Shown piece after piece: positions 37,601 through 48,590 of a stretch of DNA of 64,000 nucleotides. How positions within the stretch are numbered: position 1 is the stretch's first letter; the number at the start of each line of letters is the position of its first letter. The translations under genes and the position numbers were made by a program. A model generated the notes under the pieces. The model had not been told where the DNA came from. It saw nothing but the letters and a program-made list of their open reading frames with translations, and made no database searches. Source of the DNA: Isoperla grammatica (Eukaryota > Arthropoda > Insecta > Plecoptera > Perlodidae); NCBI GenBank assembly GCA_945910005.1, contig OX246746.1:28056637-28120636 (forward strand), read 5' to 3'.

Positions 37601-38869
37601 TGAATCGGCTGAATGAAATAAATTAATTGGATTTTACCACTGTAACCACAAGCCAGGAACTTTAGGACCTTGTTTGGATTGTTCTCACAGTGTGACAAAT
37701 GTCTGCGTGTGATTGTTTTCCATCTATATTATTAGCTATATGCCTTTCCGACCTATAGTGAAAAATCGATAGAAGGCAAAAAAGTTCGTTTCTACCTTTG
37801 GTTACATTGACGTTTTCACGAGAGAAACTCAACCATATTCACGCCTAGACCAACAGCGTGCTATGTAAACATCCCTTACTTCAAAGCTATTCACAAATAC
37901 ACTGCGTCACATTACAAATAAATACTAACATTACATTGGCCACTCCCTGTCTCATCCATCAACGTGTTTCGTCTGGAATGGCCTCTTTCTTAGCATCATT
38001 CATTATCAATCAAACAGGAAATCCAGTAGCGTTTTCATAGTTAACTTCCATTACTCTGACATTGATTTCTATTCAGTATGCAATGGATAGTTGACGTGAA
38101 GCCCTTTACAAAATCCTGTTTTGGCAATTCTCTCTGGTCCATGGACATGGCTACGTAGAACAGCTTAGTTTGGCCATGTGCCAAGACAAGGTTTATTCCA
38201 CATTCGAGTCTGACGGCCGGGCGGCAAAATGAAACGAACAGCTAAATAAGAATGTCGATATTCCACCAGTGGTGTGAGTGTAAAACATGTAGCAATCACT
38301 ATAAGCTGTTGTATAGACAAACTGGGCACTCCCCATTCAAGAGACAAACTGCTACGAAGAGGTACGGCACAGTAACAGTTCTTCCGTCGACGTACCGTGT
38401 ATATTATACATGTAGATCTTTGACAGTATCGTTTCAGAAAATATCATCAAAAATGTGAATCTAGCCTCTGTTTTTTTAAGCTACCAATACTTCATGATCA
38501 TCCGTTTATTAACAACTTCAGAGACAATCCAGCCTCTTTTAAATAAAACTGCTTTGCCTCCTGATGTGAACATTATAATAAAACAATAACGCCTGCTTCA
38601 AACGTATTGATATTTCATCAGTTTATTACAGTGGCCACTGATGCAGTGGGACATTCTGCTTCGATCCCCCTAATATGAGAGGCCACAGTGGTTTCAATCA
38701 GGAGCCGTTACTAATGATTCCTCGCTCTCATTATTGCTCTCAATACTCGGTGAGTGCGGATGGTGACATCAAAGCTGTAATTATAGGTATTCGCTGGTTG
38801 TCCCCACCACTTGATTTCCGATTCCTAGTCGGATCATTGCAGCTAGACGGAGGTTCACCCTGTGGCACA

Positions 38870-39005
38870 ACAGTGCTACACTATACTGCACTACACTGCA
38901 CTATACTACTCTGCACTTCACTGCACTTCACTGCACTTAACTGCACTTCACTATACTACACTATTATAGTATACTACACAACATTACACTGTACTGTACT
39001 GTAGG
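38870..39005 (+). repeat. CACTG/TACACTG low-complexity tract
   Basis: Irregular repetition of CACTGCACTTCACTGCACTT-like words. A simple-sequence tract without coding meaning. Confidence 0.8.
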
Positions 39006-39828
39006 ATACTATATTATACTTCACTACATTACTTCATACATAAATACAACATATTACACATTTGTATGTGTACTTGTGCGTGCAAGAGAGGGTGACAAAT
39101 ATGTATGTATGTTATTGAAATCTTCATTGCTCCCCCTCCCCCCTGGTAACAAATCTGTTAGCGGTTTTTGTCATATCAAGAACGCCAAACAACATTTGTA
39201 AAAATTGGAAAATATGCACAATTTGGTCTCGTAAGAACTCAATTCTGTATGAAAGTAATGTGTTTATTTGTAGTAATTGTAATTGTGATTGGTAATGTTT
39301 TTTTTTTTAATTAATTCAATAATAAAAGAAACAGCTAACCAAACAAACAAAAGTTGTTCATGTAGTAGCCTACTGAGTTCTTACGAAACCAAAGTTTGCG
39401 TACTTTTACTTTTGCAATGATGTGTGGCATTCTTGATATATGACCAAAATACACAAATTTCACGTGGCTTTTATACCAAGAGTATCCCAAACTTTTCGAT
39501 TGATTTACAAAAACTCTTCTCCAATATGTTTTGCTGTCGTGTTAGTATGTTAGTACTGGGGTGTCAGTGCAGAAGTGTGAACGCAAAGCTATGCGGACAG
39601 CTTTATTGTTCTCGGCAGTTCATTTCGGCGGTAATAACTCTTCAGACGAGACATAAACAATGACTACTCCTTGAGACGCGTCGGTGTGTATTAATTTGCT
39701 TCTCATTATCGGTGTTACCTTCATTGTCATCCGTGAAACACAGACACTAATGACGTAATCAGTCGTTTCAACTACTGTAGCCGATACTTGGCAGTGAGTT
39801 GGAACAATGATTGAATATCACGTTAATT

Positions 39829-41494
39829 AGATGAGCGTAGCGAAGCGGAGTGAATCTCTCAATTCAACTCGATCGGCGCTTTGTCTGTCTGTGTGGTTGA
39901 AATGTTCGGTCAACACTCGTGAACACGAAACTCGATGCTGTTAACATAACCAGCAAAATTCGTCAAGATGCCAACCTACAAAAAAAAGAATTACTGAAAA
40001 ATAAATTTTTTGTTTTTAATTTAATTAAATTAAAACGTACGCACGGATTTAAATGAATTTTTATTCATAGATCCATATTGGCAGTACCAACACTTGACAA
40101 TAGTTTCAAAATTGTAAGTTTATCCGCCGTGTTATAAACAAATATTGTTTATTTACAGCAATAATTTCTTAATTTTTACAGTGTTTTACCGATATGATTC
40201 GCATTTGCGGACTATTGTAGTTAGATGCACATAGAATACACCAGAAATAGTTTACGCAATCATACCTTTCTCACCATTATTTGAAATCTCGATAGCTCTC
40301 ATAGAATGGCTACAATGACGTAAGATGACAACCCACACAAAATTAATTACTGAAAAACATGTGTTTTAATTTAATTAAATTAAAAATTACACACGGATTA
40401 AAAAGATGTTTAACATAAAGATTAACATCAATAGTAACAACACTCGACAATAGTTTCAAAATTGTAGCTTTAACCGCCATGTTATAAAAAAATATTGTTT
40501 ATTTACGGCAATAATTGTCTTCATTTTTACAGTGTTCCACCGATATGATTCGCATTTGCTGATCATTGAAGTAATAGATGCACATAGTATGCAGCAGAAA
40601 TGGCGTGCGCATTCAGACGTTTTTCACTATGTGTTTGGAATTTTGATAGCTATTATAGGATGGCTACAATGACGTGTTAAGTTTTATGACGTTCACGGCA
40701 AACATGCAAAAGTTAACAACGATTTTTGTCGACAAATTAAAAAGCTTTTTTTATGATTTCAATGCGGTTATTGTATGATTAAACAATAGTACATTTTAGA
40801 TATAGCCTGCATCTATATTATGGAACTTTCCTTACACTGATAGGTTTAATTCATAGTTCCCACGTGACGTCACAGCGGCCATGAATGCGACACAATTGAT
40901 GTGGATCAATCCTAGATCATTGGGAAATACTTGTATAATTTAATAAATAAGCCTAATTTAGAATTTAAAAAGTAAACATAATTAATACAAAAATAAGAAA
41001 TTACCACACATCCCAATTGTATATCAGAAACAGGCTGGATTTTAAAGAACTAAGATTTTATTAGTTCTACCACAACAGCATTCAATTGTTTCTCCATGGC
41101 AACGTCAAAGTTTGATCACAAATGTGGACGCCACGCGTAAAAATGTGACGTACGTGCAACCTATGAATAGTTTATGAATTAGAGCCTATTGAGTAGACCT
41201 CGGTCGAATGAAATTATGCGGAAATCCATTGAAAAATCAACTTGAAGGTTTTAACTTATTTAAAGAAAACTTCTTAACGGATTTAAATAATATTTCGTGC
41301 AATTATTAGCAACGTATCGAGAAATGATGTACACAAATTCTAAGGATGTAACTTAAACCGCCATCTTGTAAACAACAAGTTTGTTTATTATAAAGGTATT
41401 TTCTTTTTGTAAGAGAAATATGATATGCAAAAGATTTGTTTTATTTATTAAAAATATAAAAACGCTCATCTGGCAACGCGGAGCGTTTTCCTAG
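39829..41494 (+). mobile_element. Longer Helitron-like element (about 1.7 kb)
   Basis: It ends with GGCAACGCGGAGCGTTTTC-CTAG then T, the same kind of hairpin and end as the short family. ATGAGCG at the start (39831) pairs with CGCTCAT just inside the end (41463-41469), giving asymmetric inverted repeats. The start reads ATGAGCGTAGCGAAGCGGAG, a variant of the short family's AAGCGAGCGAAGCGAGCG. A roughly 360-bp segment is duplicated inside (around 39960 and 40318). No Rep/helicase coding sequence is visible. The exact 5' base is uncertain by a few positions. Confidence 0.6.
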
Positions 41495-44400
41495 TATAAT
41501 CAGTTATAGTGTGTTTTTGTTCTTACGTAGTGAACAATTTAAGCACTTTTCAATTTTCAAACGATGTACGAAAATAATTACTGGTTTTAAATACAGTAAA
41601 AGTCTGATTAAACTAACCCATAGCTATTTAGGCTACTTCTGTTAGGTTCTACTTTGTAAATGGTAGTGATATTGTGCACAAACATCCCATTTTGTAAATT
41701 GTCACCATTTTCTAGGAGAGCAAAAATGGTATACGATCAAAGGCAGGTAAGGTAAGAAAAAACAATGTATTATAACAACTTGGAAACGAATCCTGAATTA
41801 ACTTTATTTTCTTAACAAAACGTCTCTTTCGCGGGCCATGATGACAAAAATTCGATAACGTTTTATGCTAATTGGAGAATATTATTGGAATTTATTTATA
41901 TTTTATATAATCATACATCCATTTAGACATTATTTTCTTATTAACTGTAGTGACTTCCTTGTACTGTTTCGCGCATTACTCTTTGTTTATTACTTACTTC
42001 TTAGCATGGTGAGCGTTGTTTTATAGATTTTTTTTACTACATCATCCTTTCTTAAATGTGTTTTGTTGTTGATATTCATCTTTTTAATACACGTTTGTTG
42101 GAGAGATGCTGAGATGGGGCGCATCGCTCCAGCGATCGAACGCCTTAGGAGCAATAATTTAAGATAGATAGAAAATTGCGTTTTTCGAAATGTATACAGT
42201 TCGAAGGGCTGGGGGAAGTTTGAATAAATATCCTCGAGGCTGTAGAACTTTCCTATGAAGAACCATTTTGAATTATAAGTTAAATCCAAATCTACATTCA
42301 ACTGATAACACAAACACTGGCTGGCAATTATGTTTGTCCTGCGGGTAAAAGTATTATTCGCTAAATAGCGCGACCAATGTGGGGATATGACGTCAAGGTT
42401 TAACTAAAATTGATCACGGGGAATCAAATTGGATCAGCATAGCAATTCTTTTGAAAGAAATCTGAATGCAATGGCTGCGTACACGTGTGCGTTACACATC
42501 AATCACCATGACGTCACGACAATTACTCAAGTGCTGCGATCTGCATTCATTCTACGCAACTACATTGCGCACTTTTGTGTGTGTACAGGCTTACTGTATA
42601 GAAATAAAAATTTCTTTTAAAATTTAAGTAAACGTATAAAATGTATATAGGCTAGGTTCAACTTGATTGATGGTTTTTTAGTGGATTATAACTTCTGTTG
42701 GATGTTACCGCGTTCATTGAATGTAAACCTCTTTATGTTTCGGGAGGATTGAAAGACCCGTCCTCAGAGCAAAACATTGACCTTTCAAAAATTTTCTATT
42801 CTGAGGATTTGGTCCGGAAACGTAGAATTGTAGGTTCAGTAGGTTAATACCCAACAGCCAAATTTTAATGATGACTTCGGTCGCAAAAGCGTACAACAAG
42901 GTCTATAGCTGTTTGCTAATTTGTGTGACTTCGTTTCATACAGTTTAAAATGTGTTATTTTCATAAGAACTCTCCAACAGACATTTTTAAAACAAAGTTT
43001 TGAAATTAATTATGTCAATGTATAATATTACGAAGGTTTACATATAATCTTAAAACACGTACGTGTTGTGTCATTTTGATGAAAGGAAAAATTACCAATA
43101 TCTCAAATTGTTGATTTATCTCGACGCAATACATAATCCGAATTTTGTTATTTTTCTTCTCATAAATGAAAGAAATTCCATTATTTGACATCTTTATCAC
43201 AATAAGTGTAACCATCATGCTGCCATCTTGCAAACTCAATCCTGTAAATACAATGGTAGAATACTCCCACACACAGGATCCCGATCCTAGATGGGGTTTC
43301 TTCCCTTTTTTAAATGTACTGTATATACTTGAAAATGTTCTGTATTTTGCAATATTTCATTACTGTATTCACTTTGTCTCACAGCTGTATTTCACTAACT
43401 GTACACAGAAAAAAATAATTACTTCTATTCTATTGCATAGTATTTTTACACTTCTCCCCCTCATATTGTTCCTTCTAACCTTTCATTTCACAATATTAAT
43501 TTATATTTGTGATTTTAATATGTAAACGAACTCTCTCATGCGTACCTTGATCCATTTTGTTTTAGCTTACTGCATTAAAATCATTGTTTATAATGTTCGG
43601 CACGATTTAAATAACGAAAGAGTGAAAACTTTCAATGGCGTGATGAAGATTGTTCACGAAATGAGGAACCGTGTATATTTGCAGTTCCCGCGCTCACTAA
43701 TGTGATTGTGTGTCGGGCAAAGAAAGGATGTTTGTTTAATTTCAGCCAAACACAACACATGTCTCAAAATATAAGCGCTTGTAGGCGTAGCATCGACCGT
43801 CTTGTGGCAGCTTTCCTAGGGCAAATATTTGTACACATTTGTGAGAGACAGGGAGACTCTTCAATACCTATGATAAACACACGGAGCTTTCATTTCGATA
43901 CGGATAGTTCGGTGAGAAAGAGTAGCACAGAGGCCTGTTGCTCAGGACCAAGCATTGTGGGTAATGTTTTTATTATATGAGCTCTAAATGAAGGAAAAAT
44001 ACATTTCAGCAAATAAGGAAAATGTACCACCATTGCAACGGGACATTTTTTTTTACGGTGGTGACACGTATTCAAATCTTAGTCTGCTCATACCATCTCT
44101 GCTCATACTTTCACTTACTTTCAACTCCATATTCAGTAGCTTAATTTATTTGCAAGAGCAATAGTTTCAAAAAGTCTATGAAGAAATCAATTTTTTGTGG
44201 TGTTGACATAACATTGGTTCATTTTCATCTCGCTGTCGCCTCTAGTTCAATATGCTGATCTCGTCACCTCGTGCCTGCAGTATAATTAATATCCAACCGA
44301 GTTACACAATTGAGCTCAATTGAAAAAATCAACGTGATAGACAAATAGTTTTAAAATTGTATCAGCTCTGTTACTGTTAAGCATACGAATATAGGATTTA

Positions 44401-44689
44401 ATCAAATGTTATTCATATTTTACATTCACAAACAAACCATGCACGTGATGTTTTCAAAACACGTACGCCCCTTGGAGTAAAACCAAAATCGTTATTACTC
44501 CCCCAGTCTAGCCCACCAAATCTCTACTGCTTTTCTTCGGCAATGCAGTGGAAAAACAAATCTCCCTTGTTTGAGGACAGGCATGGCTGCCGTTCCCACT
44601 CATCCACTTAGTTGCATGGGAGTAATTTTAATTTTGGCTGTGTTTTGGTCTCCCCCGAGACAAAATATATTGCGATCGAGTGAGTGGCG

Positions 44690-44728
44690 ACACACGCACA
44701 CGCACACGCACACGCACACGCACACGCG
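44690..44728 (+). repeat. (CACACG)n short tandem repeat
   Basis: About six copies of CACACG/ACACGC. Confidence 0.9.
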
Positions 44729-44913
44729 CTATAGCTGCAGCCTTTGTCACTATGACAACTCACCGTTACAATGTTGATTCAAGAAGCGAATCAAAGCTCA
44801 AAACCAAACAAACGCGTTTAATACGTTTACTGATTTTGAAAACAAAATAAGCTTAATTTTAAGTTCTTTATTTTGTCGGATCGATTGATTTACTCACAGT
44901 CACACACGTGCTT

Positions 44914-45857
44914 TATGTTGCGTTCTAGGGGTGAACCGTGCACGTACTAGACGTGCTTTCCGTGCCTACAACAGCTCTAATACACGACAAGTATGTTGCG
45001 TTGTAGGGGTGTACAGTGCACGTACTAAACGTGCTTTCCGTGACTACAACAGCTCTAATGCATGACAAGTATGTTGCGTTGCAGGGGTGTACCGTGCACG
45101 TACTAAACGTGCTTTCCGTGACTACAACAGCTCTAATACACGACAAGTATGTTGCGTTGTAGGGGTGTACCGTGCACGTACTAGACGTGCTTTCCGTGAC
45201 TACAACAGCTCTAATACACGACAAGTATGCGGCGTTGTAGGGGTGTACAGTGCACGTACTAAACGTGCTTTCCGTGACTACAACAGCTCTAATACAAGAC
45301 AAGTATGTTGCGTTGTAGGTGTGTACCGTGCACGTACTAAACGTGCTTTCCGTGACTACAACAGCTCTAATACACGACAAGTATGTTGCGTTGCAGGGGT
45401 GTACCTTGCACGTACTAAACGTGCTTTCCGTGACTACAACAGCTCTAATACACGACAAGTATGTTGCGTTGCAGGGGTGTACCGTGCACGTACTAGACGT
45501 GCTTTCCGTGACTACAACAGCTCTAATACACGACAAGTATGTTGCGTTGCAGGGGTGAACCGTGCACGTACTAAACGTGCTTTCCGTGACTACAACAGCT
45601 CTAATACACGACAAGTATGTTGCGTTGCAGGGGTGTACCGTGCACGTACTAGACGTGCTTTCCGTGACTACATCAGCTCTAATACACGACAAGTATGTTG
45701 CGTTGTAGGGTTGTACCGTGCACGTACTAGACGTGCTTTCCGTGACTACAACAGCTCTAATACACGACAAGTATGTTGCGTTGTAGGGGTGTACCGTGCA
45801 CGTACTAGACGTGCTTTCCGTGACTACAACAGCTCTAATACACGACAAGTATGTTGC
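44914..45857 (+). repeat. 78-bp minisatellite, 12 copies
   Basis: Twelve units at an exact 78-bp period (landmark CGTACTA at 44943, 45021 and so on to 45801). Units differ by single bases only. The array is open for about 267 codons on + (26-residue unit containing RARTKRAFRDYNSSNTRQVC) and about 300 codons on -. It has no plausible start context, splice signals or homology. It lies in the large intron of the receptor gene, 59 bp before a Helitron-like copy. Confidence 0.93.
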
Positions 45858-45916
45858 AATCGGAAATTATATATCTATGTGTATAAGTAATTAATAATAT
45901 AATGAATATATACATA

Positions 45917-46686
45917 CTAGGAAAACGCTCTGTTTGACGCGTTGATAAGCGAGCGCGTCAATATCTACGAACTTTCCGGCGAAAAGTTTTCAATGCTAAT
46001 ACGAACAACATTAACAACAATTCAAGAATGCGCATTACAAAAATTGTTCTTATTTCCATGGCTATTATTCTTTCCAACATTGTTGTATGCAGTGCAATGT
46101 GCGTTGCTAAGAATTTTCGTGGTCATGTTTTCAACACGGTCCGCCACCGTTACTAATGTAATTTAATTTAATTGTTAATAATTCACCGTTACTAACAGTC
46201 ATTGACAGCAATAGAATTGTAATTTATGCCTCTAATACGTATAGGATCGCGTTTACATTAGTGTATTCGTGACCGGACAAAAATTTACTTTAAGTTAGCC
46301 ACCTCACATTTTGCCGTTACTGCGTTTTAGAAAAATATTTTCGAGTATTTTTCTTGTAACTTTTCCAATACTTATCAGATCGCCATTAGATTAACATATT
46401 CGTGACCGGAAAAATCTTTAGAAAAATCTGGCTATCTCTCATTTTGCCGCCATTATGTTTCAGAAAAATAGTTTGCAGTAACTATGGTGTAACTTTGTAA
46501 GTTTTCGAACGATTTTGCTTCAAAACAATACACCTTCAATCGACATCGAGGCTTTTGGATGGTCCAAATTTCAAGTTGATCGGATTTTCCGTTCAACCGC
46601 TATCGACAGACATAAAAAAAAAAAAAAAAAAACAGAACGAAGTGCCATAAGAGTCTAGTGGAGACGCTCGCTTCGCTCGCTTAGTA
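45917..46686 (-). mobile_element. Short non-autonomous Helitron-like element, copy 1
   Basis: Read on the minus strand, the element ends ...AACGC-loop-GCGTTTTCCTAG, followed by T. This is the hairpin plus CTAG end typical of rolling-circle transposons. Its other end carries AAGCGAGCGAAGCGAGCG. The complementary CGCTCGCTT lies just inside the 3' hairpin, forming asymmetric terminal inverted repeats like those described for Helentron-type elements. It is about 770 bp, contains an internal A-run (46616-46632) and encodes no Rep/helicase. It is joined head to tail to copy 2. Confidence 0.75.
46028..46156 (+). other. 42-codon reading frame inside Helitron-like copy 1 (hypothetical)
   Basis: The ATG at 46028 opens 42 codons ending at a TAA. 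The peptide begins MRITKIVLISMAIILSNIVV, a basic start followed by a hydrophobic stretch that looks like a signal peptide or membrane helix. It then has a short Cys-containing, basic tail ending NTVRHRY. The same frame is intact in copy 2 and broken in copy 3. It could be a captured gene fragment or a chance frame. I do not recognise it, and there is no evidence of expression. Confidence 0.25.
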
Positions 46687-46688
46687 AA

Positions 46689-47407
46689 CTAGGAAAACGC
46701 TCTGTTTGACACGTTGATAAGCGAGTGCGTCAATATCTACGAACTTTCTGGCGAAAAGTTTTCAATGCTAATACGAATAACAATTAACAACAATTCAATA
46801 ATGCGCATTGCAAAAATTGTTCTTATTTCCATGGCTATTATACTTTCCGACATTGTTGTATACAGTGCAATGTGCGTTGCTAAGAATTTTCGTGGTCATG
46901 TTTTCAACACGGTCCGCCACCGTTACTAACACTTATTGACAGCAATAGAAATGTAATTTCTGCCTCTAATACGTATCGGATCGCGTAAACATTAGTATAT
47001 TTGTGACCAAACGAAAATTTACTATAAGATAGCCACCTCACATTTTGCTGTTACTGTGTTTCAGAAATATATTTTTGAGTAACTTTTGTGTAACTTTGCC
47101 AATACTTATCAGATCGCCATTACGTTAACATATTCGTGACCGGAAAAATCTGTAAAAAAATCTGGCTATCTCACATTTTGCCGCCATTTTGTTTCAGAAA
47201 AATATTTTGCAGTAACTATGGTGTAACTTTGTAACTTTTCGAACGATTTTGCCTCAAAACTATACACCTTCAATCCACATCGAGGTTTGTGGATGGTCCA
47301 AATTTCAAGTTGATCGGACTTTCCGTTTGACCGCTATCGACGGACATAAAAAAAAAAAAAAGAACAGAACGAAGTGCCATAAGAGTCAAGTGGAAACGCT
47401 CGCTTAA
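46689..47407 (-). mobile_element. Short non-autonomous Helitron-like element, copy 2
   Basis: Near-identical to copy 1 along its length, with the same CTAG end (46689-46692 as read on the + strand) and the same GAAGTGCCATAAGAGTC region near the other end. The 5' terminus is slightly shorter and reads ...cgctcgcttaataac on the + strand. Only about 2-6 bp separate it from copy 1, so the two sit in tandem, as rolling-circle elements often do. Confidence 0.75.
46801..46929 (+). other. Matching 42-codon frame inside Helitron-like copy 2 (hypothetical)
   Basis: Same frame as in copy 1, with three residue differences (T to A, N to D, C to Y) in the first half and an identical second half (AMCVAKNFRGHVFNTVRHRY). 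In this copy the frame is also open upstream to an ATG at 46714, giving 71 codons. It has the same caution as copy 1. Confidence 0.25.
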
Positions 47408-47574
47408 TAACATAGGCATATATAAAATAACCTCATAAATCTCATCATAAAGGAGCTGGTACCGCGAAACCCATATCACCATCTACAGTGGCCATGAAAA
47501 TCTTCGAAGTGTATTAGTATGTATGATCGTATGATATGGATATTTTATGTAGAGAAAGAAATTGTATTACAAAT

Positions 47575-47612
47575 CAGCCCCACCAGGAGATCGAACCAGG
47601 ATCCTCCGGTGG
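47575..47612 (-). mobile_element. Possible tRNA-like fragment, minus strand
   Basis: On the minus strand, ACCGGAGGATCCTGGTTCGA followed by TCTCCTGGTGGGGC contains a B-box-like GGTTCGATCTCC. It is flanked by long poly-C, and the rest of the tRNA-like head cannot be traced. Confidence 0.35.
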
Positions 47613-48055
47613 TCTCCCCCCCCCCCTCCAGCCCCCCCCCCCCCCCCCGCCAACATATATTTACATTTAGTTTAATTTAGAAACGCCAGCATGCAATCAA
47701 ATGTGTGTGTGTCAAAGGAGAGGAATGGAAATTAATAACGTACTATCGTGATCAACTGAAAATACTTCGTGTGAGAATCGGGTTTAACCTTCCCAATTAA
47801 AACGAGTCCCCTCGTGGTGATAAAAATCACAGAATCACCCCTCGACATTCTCTAACACGTGTTAGTTCCCAGACAGTTGAGACAGTTACGGCGACGCGCG
47901 GTTACCACTGCAGCGTTGGGAAGGGATGGTGCGTGAATAACTCTAGTGTATTCAATAGAACTGAGTTGGACTGATTCGTTTGAAGTGGCTCTGAAAGAGG
48001 GGCGCGAAAAATATGAAATAATGATAGTAAAGTGACGGTTTAGCCTCGGTCGCTT

Positions 48056-48135
48056 ACAGGCGGTTCCCATACAAATACTGAAGTTAAGCCACATCGGGCT
48101 AGGTCGGGAGAAGAGAGGGTGACCACCCACTCTCA
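48056..48135 (+). pseudogene. 5S rRNA-like segment (pseudogene or 5S-derived SINE head)
   Basis: ACTGAAGTTAAGCCACATCG then GGCTAGGTCGGGAGAAGAGA and GGGTGACCACCC follow the order of the conserved middle and 3' part of animal 5S rRNA (CGAAGTTAAGC, then the loop with GTCGGG, then GGGTGACC). The 5' third is diverged and the 3' stem is lost, so it is not a functional 5S gene. Arthropods do carry 5S-derived SINEs, and this may be one. Confidence 0.6.
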
Positions 48136-48490
48136 TCCGAAACATACAGTCTAAGAAACATCCCGGAAAAGCGAGACTCAAAGGGCTACTTAGCCGTCGC
48201 CTCCTTTGTTGAAAGTTGTAAACGTCAGTCTTCTCTAAAATCTCAGCTGCGACAGTCGATTACAAAAAGGGGCCATTCTCCTATACAGGGTTCTTACAAA
48301 AGTCGATTCTCCCCTTGGTATTTTTTGACTGGAGTAGGCTACGTGCCGGTACCATGTTTTTCCTCCCCCCCCCCACCCTTTCTTCTTCATCATCATTCAT
48401 CAATCACCATGTATTTACTTTACATGCTATGGACCTCGATCCTGTAACAAGTGTAGAATAAATTAGAACAGCTGATACATATGCGCTCTG

Positions 48491-48590
48491 AGTGAGCGAA
48501 TGCTTAAGTGTGCGAATGTTCTAGTCAGCGAAAACGCACCCGATCATTCGCGCACTAGAACATTCGCGCAGTTACACTTTCGCTCACTAG
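48491..48590. repeat. Imperfect inverted repeat, 35-bp arms
   Basis: AGTGAGCGAATGCTTAAGTG...CGAATGTTCTAGT (48491-48525) is complementary to ACTAGAACATTCGCGC...TTTCGCTCACT (48554-48588). It could be a small MITE. It has no flanking features that tell its class. Confidence 0.7.

Noticed and set aside
43702..43980. 92-codon frame with an acceptor-like tttaatttcag and a gtgaga donor inside the large intron
   Set aside because: Its entry phase (2) and exit phase (0) do not fit between the phase-1 ends of the neighbouring exons, and the peptide resembles nothing in the RYK stalk.
44925..45890. Long frames of about 270-310 codons on both strands
   Set aside because: They are produced by a stop-free 78-bp minisatellite inside an intron and have no start, splice or homology support.
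48491..48590. Considered as a CRISPR-like or regulatory repeat
   Set aside because: Only one inverted pair, in an animal intron. A small foldback is the simpler reading.
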